From Blepharisma japonicum (lineage: Eukaryota > Ciliophora > Heterotrichea > Heterotrichida > Blepharismidae): DNA of 64,000 nucleotides. Each line of letters opens with the position of its first letter. Positions within the stretch are counted from its first letter, which is position 1. A program made the translations under genes and the position numbers. Positions 9,252-19,805 of the stretch are shown one piece after another. The stretch lies in contig CATKHK010000067.1 of assembly GCA_949751835.1 (NCBI GenBank), positions 1 through 64,000 of the forward strand, read 5' to 3'. The notes below the pieces were generated by a model. The model was given only the letters and a program-made list of their open reading frames with translations. It was not told the DNA's origin and did no database searches.

Positions 9252-10829
9252 ATGAGCTTCTATGAAGAAAAGTCCAAATTTATTTCAGATGAAATGCGTT
9301 TTGAACTGAAAAACAATCTTGAAGAGAGCATTAACTTTGAGAATAGAGGAGAAAAGTTACAGCCAGAACTAGACAAGTGTAAAGAAGCTCTCAGAATTGA
9401 TTCAAATGATGCTGATGCATACTTGGGTATAGGAAATATCATCTATAATGAAAAGAGATATGAAGAAGCAGTAAAAAATTACAACGATGCAATTAGAATC
9501 AATCCAAACAATGCAGGTTATTATCATAATGAAGGAAATGTTCTATATGAGTTAGGCAGAAGAGAAGAAGCTATTGAATGCTTTTTAGAAGGTCTCAAAA
9601 TTGATCCAAATGATTCTGTTGCATATAATAGCATAGGAAATATCTTCTATAATGAAAAAAGATATGAAGAAGCAGTAAATTATTGCAACGATGCAATTAG
9701 AATCAATCCAAACTATGCACTTTATTATACAAATAAAGGATTAGCTCTGGAGCAGTTAGGTAGAAGAGAAGAAGCTATGGAATGCTTTTTAGAAGCTATC
9801 AGAATTGATCCAAACCATGCTGATGCATACATATACTTAGGATTTATCTTCTATAATGAAAAGAGATATGAAGAAGCAGTAAAACATTACAACGATGCAA
9901 TTAGAATCAATCCAAATGATGCACTTTATTATTATAATAAAGGATTATGTCTTGGAGAGTTAGGCAGAAGAGAAGAAGCTATGGAGTGCTTTTTAGAAGC
10001 TATCAGAATTGATCCAAATTATGCTGATGCATATAATCGCATAGGTAATATCTTTTATAATGAAAAGAGATATGAAGAAGCAGTAAAAAATTGTAACGAT
10101 GCAATTAGAATCAATCCAAATGAAACAATTTATTATACCAATAAAGGATTAGCTCTTAGAGATTTAGGCAGAAGTGAAGAAGCTATGGGATGCTTTTTAG
10201 AAGCTACCAGAATTGATCCAAATTATGCTGATGCATACAATCGCATAGGAAATATCTTTGCAAATGAAAAGAGATATGAAGAAGCAGAAAAATATTACAA
10301 CGATGCAATTAGAATCAATCCAAATGATGCAAATTATTATCATAATAAAGGATTAGCTCTTAGAGATTTAGGCAGTAGTGAAGAAGCTATGGAATGCTTT
10401 TTAGAAGCTATCAGAATTGACCCAAATAATGCAGATGCATACATAGACATAGGAAATATCTTCTATAATGAAAAAAGATATGAAGAAGCAATTAAACATT
10501 GCAACGATGCAATTAGAATTAATCCAAATGATGCAGCTTATTATCATAATAAAGGATTAGCGCTTAAAGAGTTAGGCAGAAGAGAAGAAGCTATGGAATG
10601 CTTTTTAGAAGCTCTTAGAATTGATCCAAATGATTCTAATGCATACAATGGCATAGGAAATATCTTCTATAATGAAAAAAGATATGAAGAAGCAGTAAAA
10701 AATTGTAACGATGCAATTAGAATCAATCCAAACTATGCACTTTATTATACAAACAAAGGATTAGCTCTTAAAGAGTTAGGCAGAAGCGAAGAAGCTATGG
10801 AATGCTTTAGCAGAGCTAAAGATTTATAA
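9252..10829 (+). CDS. TPR protein (14 repeats), N-terminally truncated paralogue lacking the zinc finger
   Basis: The frame is open from about 9036 to TAA 10,827-10,829, but the first in-frame ATG is 9252 (525 aa). Before 9036, sequence homologous to the post-finger region continues in another frame with a shift in an A-run near 9048 and lost bases near 9005, and the zinc finger itself is absent. About 14 TPRs follow, the longest array of the cluster, with ECFLEAIRIDPN replacing ECYKEAIRIDPN. The long clean frame suggests either recent truncation or that a finger-less TPR protein is still made. Confidence 0.65.
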   Translation: MSFYEEKSKFISDEMRFELKNNLEESINFENRGEKLQPELDKCKEALRIDSNDADAYLGIGNIIYNEKRYEEAVKNYNDAIRINPNNAGYYHNEGNVLYELGRREEAIECFLEGLKIDPNDSVAYNSIGNIFYNEKRYEEAVNYCNDAIRINPNYALYYTNKGLALEQLGRREEAMECFLEAIRIDPNHADAYIYLGFIFYNEKRYEEAVKHYNDAIRINPNDALYYYNKGLCLGELGRREEAMECFLEAIRIDPNYADAYNRIGNIFYNEKRYEEAVKNCNDAIRINPNETIYYTNKGLALRDLGRSEEAMGCFLEATRIDPNYADAYNRIGNIFANEKRYEEAEKYYNDAIRINPNDANYYHNKGLALRDLGSSEEAMECFLEAIRIDPNNADAYIDIGNIFYNEKRYEEAIKHCNDAIRINPNDAAYYHNKGLALKELGRREEAMECFLEALRIDPNDSNAYNGIGNIFYNEKRYEEAVKNCNDAIRINPNYALYYTNKGLALKELGRSEEAMECFSRAKDL

Positions 10830-11514
10830 AATGCTTAATCTTATCATTATTTATTAATTTAAATAGATTTTAAAGTAACAAACTTTTTACCAATTTTAAA
10901 ATAAAAGCCTAAAAGAAATGAATCTACTTATAAAAATAGAGCAAAAATAAATAAGCTCTTTGAAATGCTATTTGGACTACTACATAGCTTTTAATCCCTT
11001 TACATTTCAGGTAAAGCTGCTATTGCCTTATAAAAGACTGAAGTATTATTAATTGCCTTAAGGCTTTTTATAGGTAAAATCTTTTAGGAGGCATCTATAG
11101 ATAATAATTTATTACATTAAACTCAAATATAGGAAAGACTTGCTTAGCTACTAAAAGCAAAGTCTATGTATCCATATTGGCTCAGATTTGCACTATTAGC
11201 TATTCTTGGTTACTATCCAAAGTACCTACAAATCATAATATATAATAAGATTTAATTAAAAAGGTGTAATTGATAAATCGCATAAAAAAATACTTCTAAG
11301 TCGCTTTTGCAAATTATCACTAAGTCAGGGAACGCAAACATAAGAAAAATGTAATGAATTTTTAGAATTCTGAATTGTGAAATCTACAGTAGTTGTTAAA
11401 AAGAACATCATAAAATCGAAGAAAAAAAAAATTTTATTTTCTCGATTTAAAAGCTTAATCATCTAATAATAGAAAATTATTAATTTTGGATTTAAAATAT
11501 GTATATATATAAAT
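10830..11514. other. Intergenic spacer, no gene seen
   Basis: Begins with the homologous 3' flank of the TPR genes (about 10,910-11,030). The remainder is AT-rich and I see no supported gene or RNA. Confidence 0.5.
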
Positions 11515-12486
11515 ATGAGCAATAATCAGAATACATTAGAAAGGACGAAAATATATGTTGGGTCAAATTTATTTGGATTTGATAAGTGTGAGAAATGTGG
11601 AAGCTTATTATCTGGTAGAGATCAAAGAGTTGTTTTTGATTCGTTTAATACGTATCATTATAATTGCTTCGAGCCAAATTTCAAGCAATTTATATTAGAA
11701 AATGACGTAAAATATTTTATTGAGGGTCAAATTAAAGAAAATTTTAAGATATGATTAGAAAATTGGAACAAAAACTATCCGCCAGTTGGCATCTCAACTT
11801 TTCAGTACAAAAAGCATATAAAATCATCAAAGCCCAAATTTTTCCGTATTTGGGTTGAAATATTGAAATTTTTAACTCCAAATGAGCTTGGAAAATTATC
11901 TTCTGTCAGCAAAGACTTTTATTATTTATCATGAGAAGACGAAATATGAATTTCAATTTTAAATCAAAATAAATCAAATATTACTGGCTGAAGAAACAAA
12001 TATTTAATTGAAAATAAATGCTATGAGTGCAATAGGATAATGAATGACTGAGAATATTTTTGCCCACTTCTACAGAGAAATATATGTGGGTCATGCAGGT
12101 TCTGAAATAAAAAATATGAATTATATGATGAAAATGACATCTCTAATATTTTCGGAATAAATTCAAGATTTTTAAATATCAAATTAGGATATGGAAGCAA
12201 CAATAATAGACTTACGTATAGATTTTTAATTGAAAAAGCAATATTAAAATTTAGAAAGAGAAATAAAGAAAAAATCTTAGAAAAGTATAAGGCTTGGGTG
12301 CATTTTAGGGAAATTAAGGAAATTTTAGATATTATTGATATTCATAGTAGCTTTGATCCAAAAGTTAACAATTGCAAAATAAAGAATAATCATTATGCTT
12401 CAAGATTAAAAGAAATTGCTGATTATATTTATTATAGAAAAGGAGATGAACATTTTCTTAATTCTTTATATAATATAATATCATAG
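11515..12486 (+). CDS. F-box-like protein with two zinc-binding motifs
   Basis: 323 aa with six in-frame TGA codons read as Trp; TAG stop. Residues 20-60 carry CEKCGSLL, then a Y-H-Y-x-C-F motif, a spacing that resembles LIM/PARP-type fingers. An F-box-like helical motif follows at about 105-150 (FFRIWVEILKFLTPNELGKL then SSVSKDF). Next comes a second Cys cluster (C-x2-C, then C-x7-C-x2-C) at about 165-195. F-box proteins link substrates to SCF ubiquitin ligases via Skp1; assignment rests on the F-box-like stretch only, and the substrate is unknown. A decayed relative lies directly downstream at 12.76-13.5 kb. Confidence 0.65.
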
Positions 12487-12759
12487 TGATTCAAACTATT
12501 ATTAAATTATATAATCTAGTAGAAATTAGATATTGAATTTTACTGTCTAGATATTCTACTTAATTAAGCCGAATTTTGTCATGATAAAATTTAATTTGTT
12601 TTTTATAGACAAATGATGATAGTACAAAATATATCAAATAGATTATATTAGGTACTTTATGCACCAATATGTATAATTTAAACACAATTATAATAGATTC
12701 ACTAAAAAGATCAATTAACTGCTATAAAGAGCATGCATCAAAGTTATAATTACTTATTA

Positions 12760-13516
12760 GCAGAAGTAGATGCTTTATGTGTGATAAATCAATTTGAGAA
12801 GATTTCAGTACCCGAAATATTGGAGAAACTCAATATTATCACTTAATTTGCTTTGTTTCGAAATATAATCAATGCATCAATCTAAAAATAATAAATATAA
12901 AACTGCATTAAAATCTATCCCTGCTAAAGTGATTGCAAAAGTTTGAGTTTGTAATTGGGAATAAATTCCGCAGACAGAATTGCTTTTTATAAATGGATTT
13001 CTGATATTTCTCCTTGATCAAAAAAATCTGAATTGAGATTTTAAATTACTCCCCCCATTGAGATTGCAAATATAATGCAGCTTCGATTTTTTTGTAAAGA
13101 ATATGGGAAATAAGAATGACTTGAGAGAGAAATTGATGATTCCATGACGAAGTGGAGATATTCAGGAAGAATGAGAATAATGGAATTAGTGGATTAAGAG
13201 AATTAGTTTCCACCAAGGAATTTGAGAAATGATGTCATGAGATTTTGATCGAGCAGCTAGATAAGAGAGAGATGCTTTAGATGACAAAGATGCCTAATCC
13301 TTGAGAATGGAGAAACTTCTGAGGATGCTAGATCAATTATTGCCAAAAATCCATTTATATAATGATTTTGAAAGAGATATATTTGGTGTGGATAAAAAAA
13401 AGTGCTTTGGTTCAAATGATAAAGAAATTAAATATTTTAATAAATTAATAAAACTCTTTGGGTTTTATCCAAATAGCCTAATGGTTTATTCACGACTATT
13501 TATTATGAAATCTTAA
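12760..13516 (+). pseudogene. Decayed paralogue of the F-box zinc-finger gene
   Basis: Coding-like patches in different frames. At 12,770-12,880 a frame reads RCFMCDKSIWEDF and then YYHLICF, matching the first zinc motif of the gene at 11,515. Further patches (SADRIAFYKWISDISPWSKK near 12,970; LRELVSTKEFEKWCHEI near 13,200) contain TGA-coded Trp but are separated by shifts and stops. The last patch (13,301-13,516) is open for 71 codons, though without a good start. Seen: similarity and broken frame. Inferred: tandem duplicate now inactive. Confidence 0.5.
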
Positions 13517-13632
13517 AAACTTTTATATCAAGATTAAAAGAAGGTAAAAATCCGATTAATAAATAATCTATAATTTGGCTAAATTTATATCTATACAAAT
13601 ATGCTTTATAAATCAACAATTATAATCATTAT

Positions 13633-14847
13633 ATGGAGGTGAAGAAATGCTTCGAGCCCGGCTGTGCAATTGAGGCTAAGATAGCATGCTCATGCTGTTC
13701 TCCTGAGACTTATTACTGTGAGCCGCATGCTAGAAAGCATATAGAAATGCCTAATAAAGCTCATATCTTAGAGCCTATTATTGCAGAGCCTCGCAAAGAA
13801 AGAAAAGAAGCAATTCTCTTATGTCTTGAAAAAAAAGAGTCAAAGAAGGTCAATCTAAAAAGTGAATGATTAGAATACCCTGGCGAGAATCTTTTTGCTT
13901 TAACAAATTATTTGATAAAAAGGAGATCTGAGATCGAGAATTTACCTAAAGACCAAAATCTCGAGCAAGAATTCAGAAGTTTTTCCTCATCATATGAGAA
14001 GAACCAAGATGACTATCAATCATCAGGATCACTTATTAAAGCCTATGAAGACTATGCCAATATATATTGTCAAAAAACAGCACTTTATAATATTAAGTAC
14101 GAATATGACAATATTGTTTTACATATTTACGAAACTGAATTAGAAAGAAAAGACTCCAAATTATTGTTTCCCCCAAACCAATTAGACTTTAGTACTTGCA
14201 TAACTCAGCTTCCAAATAGAAAATTATTCTGTTATGGTAATAAAAATAATTCTGGGGTCACGCTGCTAATTGGTCTTGATTGCGAATTTGAAATATTGCC
14301 ATCTGGAAAACCTTGTTGTATTTCATCAGCAATCTATTTCGACAACAATGTGTATTGCTTTGGAGGCTGAAATGATAAACTTCTTAGCCTCTCTTCTAGA
14401 TTTGATTTGAGGACTAAAAGATGGGTTAAATTGACTCCATTGCCAGAAACAGATTCTGGTTGCTGTAGTATAATATATAATAGGAATATTTTGATATCTG
14501 GATACAAGCGTAAAAATCTTTGGCTATATTCAATTGATATTGAAGCTTTCTCAACAATTCCTTATGAATTTTCAAAGCTGAAGAAGAAGATTCTATTAAA
14601 TACAGAAGAGAGACTGTATCTAATTGAATGCACGGAAGTACTCTATGAATGTGAAATTGGGAGTTATACTAATTGAAGCAGAATTAGAGGCTTAACAATC
14701 AATCATAACCCATCTCAAGTTTATTTATCATTCAATAAAGGCGCGATATATATTGGGTGCAATTATGGCTGGAATCAACTGAGGTATTACAAGTTTAATT
14801 TAGAAAAGAAATCGGTTGAGTATGCTGATAGCACCGCCTATTTTTAA
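13633..14847 (+). CDS. B-box-like zinc finger + kelch-like protein
   Basis: 404 aa once three TGA codons (the first at 13,867) are read as Trp; TAA 14,845-14,847. The finger has the family ligands Cys6, 11, 19, 21, 29 and His32, 36, 44, followed by EPRKERKEAIL. A helical linker includes the DYANIYCQKTALYNIK segment shared with the remnants at 1-1281 and 2.2 kb. The C-terminal half has kelch-like strands: NNVYCFGGW, SRFDLRTKRWVKLTPLP, NILISGY. Kelch propellers bind partner proteins. This is the only intact kelch member in the window. The bases before the ATG (ATAATxATTATATGGAG) resemble those of the 2519 gene. Confidence 0.82.
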
Positions 14848-14928
14848 AATTTATTAATCTTATTTAGAGCGTTTATTGATTAATTTTTACATCGGCATAC
14901 TTATCTTATTTGTGTCAATAAATATGGC

Positions 14929-15153
14929 ATGCCACAGTTTATAAAGCAACTATACTCAGAAACTAGAAAGACTTGAGTCTTAAACTCTAGTGCAATAAAA
15001 CCAATTTATATTCCATTTAGATATGCTAAGTCAGACAATTCCAATTGGAAAAAGCACTTCTTCAAATTTTGCTGATTTATTTATAATTTCAACTTATGAA
15101 ATAATCCAATTACTGACTTCTGCACTCAGGTAAGTGATGCTATTTATGGATAG
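14929..15153 (+). other. Short unassigned open frame, 74 codons
   Basis: Frame open from 14,884, with ATG at 14,929 and TAG at 15,151-15,153, and three TGA codons read as Trp. It contains hydrophobic and aromatic residues (KKHFFKFCWFIYNFNLW). I recognise no family. It may be decayed 5' sequence of the Cys-rich frame that starts 60 bp downstream in another frame; no 15-nt intron joins the two. Confidence 0.25.
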
Positions 15154-15214
15154 GACTCGACAGCAGCTGCTTATGGACTTGTGGCTTTAATTATTATTTA
15201 AATACTGGAGGATC

Positions 15215-15691
15215 ATGCTCAATTGCAATCATTGCTCTTTTGGATGTACAAGGGGAGTATCATACAATATTTGTAAAGATAAGCTTTCCACTGTATGCTC
15301 TAGGTTTGGGTCAGGTATTTGCACAACTTGCGTCACTCATGCCTCAGGGTCTATCTGTACCTGTGATTTTGGCTATAATGTGCCATCAGATGGATTTGCT
15401 TGTCTTATATGCAGTAAAGGTTGCGCTTCCTGCAGCGGAATCAATTATTATCAGTGCTTAACTTGTATGAGCCCTTATTATTATATAAATGGTCTCTGTG
15501 AGTATAGTTGCCTTACAGAATATACTCAAAACTCTATTACTAATAACTGTGACTTATCATCATCTCTTGCATTATATTTGAATCTTACTAATCAGCTTCA
15601 TCTTGATACTGTAAGCCGAAATATAATCAATACTAACCTTCCTGATTTTGATAATATAGGAGATGATCAAGTATCGAAAATTATACTTTAA
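15215..15691 (+). CDS. Cys-rich (furin-like) surface-protein fragment
   Basis: 158 aa, TAA stop. About 20 cysteines in the first 120 residues, in C-x2-C and C-x3-C-x2-C groups (CSKGCASCS, CLTCMSPYYY), as in ciliate extracellular furin-like/EGF-like Cys-rich proteins. There is no signal peptide and no membrane segment, and the start ATG falls inside the Cys-rich array, so it looks like an internal piece of a larger protein, probably a gene fragment. It ends 20 bp before the convergent vWA gene. Confidence 0.45.
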   Translation: MLNCNHCSFGCTRGVSYNICKDKLSTVCSRFGSGICTTCVTHASGSICTCDFGYNVPSDGFACLICSKGCASCSGINYYQCLTCMSPYYYINGLCEYSCLTEYTQNSITNNCDLSSSLALYLNLTNQLHLDTVSRNIINTNLPDFDNIGDDQVSKIIL

Positions 15692-15711
15692 AATAATTTA
15701 GAAAATAAAAA

Positions 15712-17286
15712 TTAATTACCAAAATAACTTTTAGAGGATTTTGATATTTCTTTCTGACGACTATTCTTGTAGCATTCAACATTTTGCTCTCTTTTACTAA
15801 AATGCCCTCTTGCTTTGCTTATAACTTCCGCTTTTCCTCCATGCTCATATTCTCTTTCATTCGCAAACCTGCCTTTTGTATTTTCCAAGTCATTAATCAG
15901 TATTTTAACTATTGAATTTTCTGCAACAACTGAGGCTTTCAGCTCATCTGCTCCTCTTTGAAGCAAATTTCTAACCTCTTCCATGTTTCCATCATCCCCA
16001 AGCTCTCCAGCCTCTTTTAAGATTTCTGAAGCTTTAACTCGATAGAAATTAACCATTACATCTTCATCAATTTCAATGGAATCTATTGCGTCATTTTCAT
16101 TTAAAATGGGAATATTGAGGCAGCATTCTTCTTCAATTTGTTCTCCAGTCCTTATCAGCCTGTAACTGATAAACCCTTTTATAGGGCTTATTGTATAAGG
16201 CTGTGGAAAATGCTGCTGACAAGGCGGAAAACTTAAAATAAATACGGCTTCTTTTTTATCTCCTGTAAGAACAGGAGGCATTGCAAATGCGGAATCCCCA
16301 TTTTCTGAATAAACTTTTATGAGCGAAAATGAAACATCTGTCGCCTGAGTTTGGAAACGGACTTGGATTTGATCAGCAACAGCTGATACTAATTCTCCTA
16401 AACAGTTAGAAAATGCTTCTGGGATTGATTCATTCTTTTCAACATAATAAAATCCTCCATTCCTTCATTGGGAAATTGCACTTAGTAGCTGAGCATCGTG
16501 CCCAGAACCATATCCGAAAGTATGAATTGAGTAATCTTTTAACGATGAAGAGTCAATACGAGCTTTTCCACGGTCTAGTGCTGTATCTTTTTGTTTATCA
16601 AGACCATCTGAAAGTAAAATGATCGAAGATATTTTATTAATAATCTTTCGATCTTAAAGAAGATTCAAAAAAATTTTTCAATTGTTTTACTCATTTTTAA
16701 AGAGGGAGATTAAGGTTTTGATTCCATGATGCAAGCCTCCAATAATATCAGTGCCTCCATTTGCTTGAAGATTTCTTATTTTTTCTATGGCTTGAGTTTT
16801 ACCATGTGGAGTCATGCTTATTAAGGGCTGAACCCTAGTAACAACATTATTGAATGCAATCAAGCTTATTCGATCTTTTTCGCATAGTTGGTTGACCATA
16901 AATTCAAGTGTTTTTTTAGTCAATTCAATTTTTGGACCTCGCATACTTCCACTTACATCAATTACACATACAATGTCAACACCTTGACGAAGAGTTTCAT
17001 CAGAGATTGAAGCCTCTGAGGCTTGCATTGAGAATTGGCAAGGCAATTCTTGGGGTAATTTGCTATTTATTTGCAAATAGCTTAGAGCAGGCTTCATTGA
17101 TAACTGCAATTTTTGATCAAATGGTGTAGATTCTTGTGAAGCCTTAGTCTCTTCTTCTCTGATTTCTATAACTTCATCATCATTATATAAATCTATTTCA
17201 CTTGCTATTGGATAATCAACTTGCTGAACTTTATCATTAATCGGCTTTTTTGCTTCTTTTTGGGTTGATGATGATTTATTTCCCAT
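15712..17286 (-). CDS. vWA-domain protein, interrupted by two in-frame TAA codons
   Basis: 525-codon frame read from ATG 17,286 to TAA 15,712. N-terminus MGNKSSS fits N-myristoylation. The vWA domain has a MIDAS Asp-x-Ser-x-Ser at residues 110-114 (VIDVSGSMRG), then GGTDIIGGL and, after the interruption, SSIILLSDGLD and FGYGSGHD, as in RING/vWA-type proteins. TAA occurs at codon 200 (16,687-16,689) and codon 211 (16,654-16,656). The reading frame before and after is the same and the domain continues without loss. A GT...AG intron here would be 38 nt and would break the frame, so splicing does not explain it. Either a disrupted gene, an assembly error, or an unusual insertion. Function likely calcium/metal-dependent adhesion or signalling; partner unknown. 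Confidence 0.65.
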
Positions 17287-17499
17287 TATAACTGATAGGT
17301 TAGATCAGAAAAAACTTAATCTTTAATGTTGGTATTATTATTGATTCAAAATCAATCATTTATTTTCCAGTATTCTAAAGTCTTCCCAAGCGTCACTTTA
17401 TATTAAATATTTATATTAATTTATATATTTTTGCAACGCTCAGAATCAATATATGAAAACTCTTTATCAAATAGTATCAGAATATGATAAATATTATAA

Positions 17500-19509
17500 A
17501 TGACAAAATTCCCTATTTTTATTCTGCTGTGGATAATTTTGTCATGCATAATTCTCTACTTCAAATCTTCAAATGATGATCTTAATTCAATTGTCAATAT
17601 GCAAGTGAGAAAAATCAATTTAGGGCCAGTCATGTACTACGATCCACCAGAAACATCTCAGAAGTCATCAAAAGGTGAAATAGCTTATGAAAATGTCTTT
17701 AAGCTACTAGATGTAAAAAATCTTATTTGTACTCCTTTTTCATTTGGCTACAGTTGAGAAGAGGCTGAATTATTATTTCCAAGCTATAAGTTTCCGACAT
17801 GCTCTTCACTTATTAAAGAACAAAAATGAGATATATCAGAATGAGTTTTCTACATGACATGCAAAAATTATACGAGCGCAGCTTTAGTTCAAGGCCCCGT
17901 TGGAAACATAAAATACCCATCATGAAAAGCCCATAAAAGGCTTTGGCAATCTGAACATTTTTCAAAAAACCTAAAATTGAATTCTAACACAGATTTCTTG
18001 CTGGCAACATGCGACTATAATGAAAATTATGATGTTGCCTGACATAGGCCAAGCTATGATTATTATATCCATGAAAGAGCAAAGAGTTTATCAAAAGACA
18101 ACCACTTAAAAAAACCTTTATTTATATTGACACTAGGCTTGGATAGTTTTTCGAGAAGACATTTTTTTCAAAAATTGCCAAAAACAGTTGAAGTGCTAAA
18201 TAATTTCGTCAAGGAATTCAAAGTCTTTGATTTCAAGCTACACAATATAGCTGGAAAAGCTACTGTTAATAATGTAACACCATTATTCATAGATGATAAA
18301 TATTCAGGGAGGTTAAAAAAATCAAAAGAAAATGATAAAATGGGAGAAAAAGCTATATGAGTCGACTTTAAAAAGCGAGGATTTATTACTTCAATGCTTA
18401 CTGATGACTGTGATTATAGAGTTTATAATAATATAGGCCCTGAGCCAGATATTGATTTTGTATCACGACAATTTTTCTGTGCTGCCCAAAAGTACACAGA
18501 CTATGTTACAAATAAAAAGAAGAAAATGAAGCAGAGATGCATTGGCTCTCAAATGTCTCATGCCTATATTTTTCAGTATTTGCATGATTTATTAAATATG
18601 TACTCAGATGTAAATCAATGAAGTTATGTTCATTTAAATGCTGCTCATGAATCCACAGGAAGACATGCACAAACTTTAGATCCAGATTTATCTGAATTTT
18701 TAACAATTTTTTTGCCTAAAGTGGCTAAGACACATGAAATTATGATAAATTTATTGGGTGATCATGGAATGAGATATGGAAACTGAAAATACTCAGTAGA
18801 TGGTGATCAAGAAATGAAATTGCCAGTTTTCATAATGATTTTAAGCGATTTTTATATAAATTCAGTGCCAAAATCTAATGAAACATTATCAAAAAATACA
18901 CTAAGATTAGTAACTAAACAAGACATAAGACAAACTTTATTGGGAATTTTGAATAGAATTTCATTGACAAGAGACTCTAAAAATAAATATGCGTATGATT
19001 TATTTTCTGCAGAAATCCCAACCTCAAGAAATTGCGACACTTTTGCAAATATTCCAACTCAACTATGCTCATGCCAAAGCTATAGAGAAATTAAGCCAGA
19101 ATTTTGAAAAATGAAATATTTAAAGGTGTTTGTGCATGAATTAATTCAAATAGCATGTGATAAAATGAATGAAGCATCTCATACTCCTGATAAAGTATCT
19201 TCTGGTTTGTGTCAAAAAATAATTCCAAACGAAATTGTAGGAGTGTTTCACGATCCCCAATGATCGTATTTAGACTTAAAAATTGAGTTCACAGCGAAGT
19301 ATTCTCCTGCAAGATTTTTGGTTGAGTATCATGTTCATGAAGATGATAAAAATCACCATGGAGTTCCCATTATTTATGATCATCAAAGATTGCTTGTACA
19401 AATCATGAATATCGATAGATTAGACGAATATGGAGGTATTTGTGAAGAAAAAAGTAACGAGTTAGGATTGAATCCAGAGTATTGTATTTGTGAATATGAT
19501 AACACTTAA
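17500..19509 (+). CDS. DUF229 / sulfatase-like type II membrane protein
   Basis: 669 aa with about ten TGA-coded Trp and only two TGG. A single hydrophobic segment at residues 5-23 acts as signal anchor, placing the rest in the secretory lumen or outside. The large domain has alkaline-phosphatase-superfamily marks typical of DUF229: FILTLGLDSFSRRHF near residue 208, HLNAAHESTGRH, and INLLGDHGMRYG near 425, which supplies the metal-binding Asp-His. The C-terminal part has a Cys cluster (CDTFAN..QLCSCQ). Known family members are lumenal; the substrate is not known. TAA stop. Confidence 0.8.
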
Positions 19510-19805
19510 TTATAGTTTATATTTTAAATGCCATTATCTCATAAGCTTACTAATATAGAAATTTAATGACTTATAATCAATAACAAAATTAAGAAATCTT
19601 CATAAATTTTTAAATCAATTAATAATTCCAAATATCAAACTTAATATTTATTGGATTTTTAATGCATTATCCAATATTAGCCTTACTACTAACGTCCCTA
19701 ATTAATCACTCAACTATACAAATATTTTATAATTAATGGCATTATAATTTATCAACTCCTAATATTTTTTATCAGCAACCTAGCGTCGAATATTTTCCAT
19801 AATTA
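19510..19805. other. Intergenic, no gene seen
   Basis: Very AT-rich 296-bp spacer between co-oriented genes. I see no gene or fold in it. Confidence 0.5.

Noticed and set aside
2519-10829. Bacterial origin of the TPR genes by recent transfer
   Set aside because: They share the code change, base composition and N-terminal finger with local paralogues; TPRs are common in ciliates.
15130-15153. 24-nt GTAAGT...TAG intron joining the Cys-rich fragment to upstream sequence
   Set aside because: Length differs from every proven intron and the downstream frame still does not match.
16656-16689. TA-bounded internal eliminated sequence in the vWA gene
   Set aside because: Precise excision to one TA still leaves TAA in frame, so it does not restore the gene.
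16653-16690. A 38-nt GT...AG intron in the vWA gene
   Set aside because: Removal would shift the frame and break the SSIILLSDG strand; all proven introns are 15 nt.
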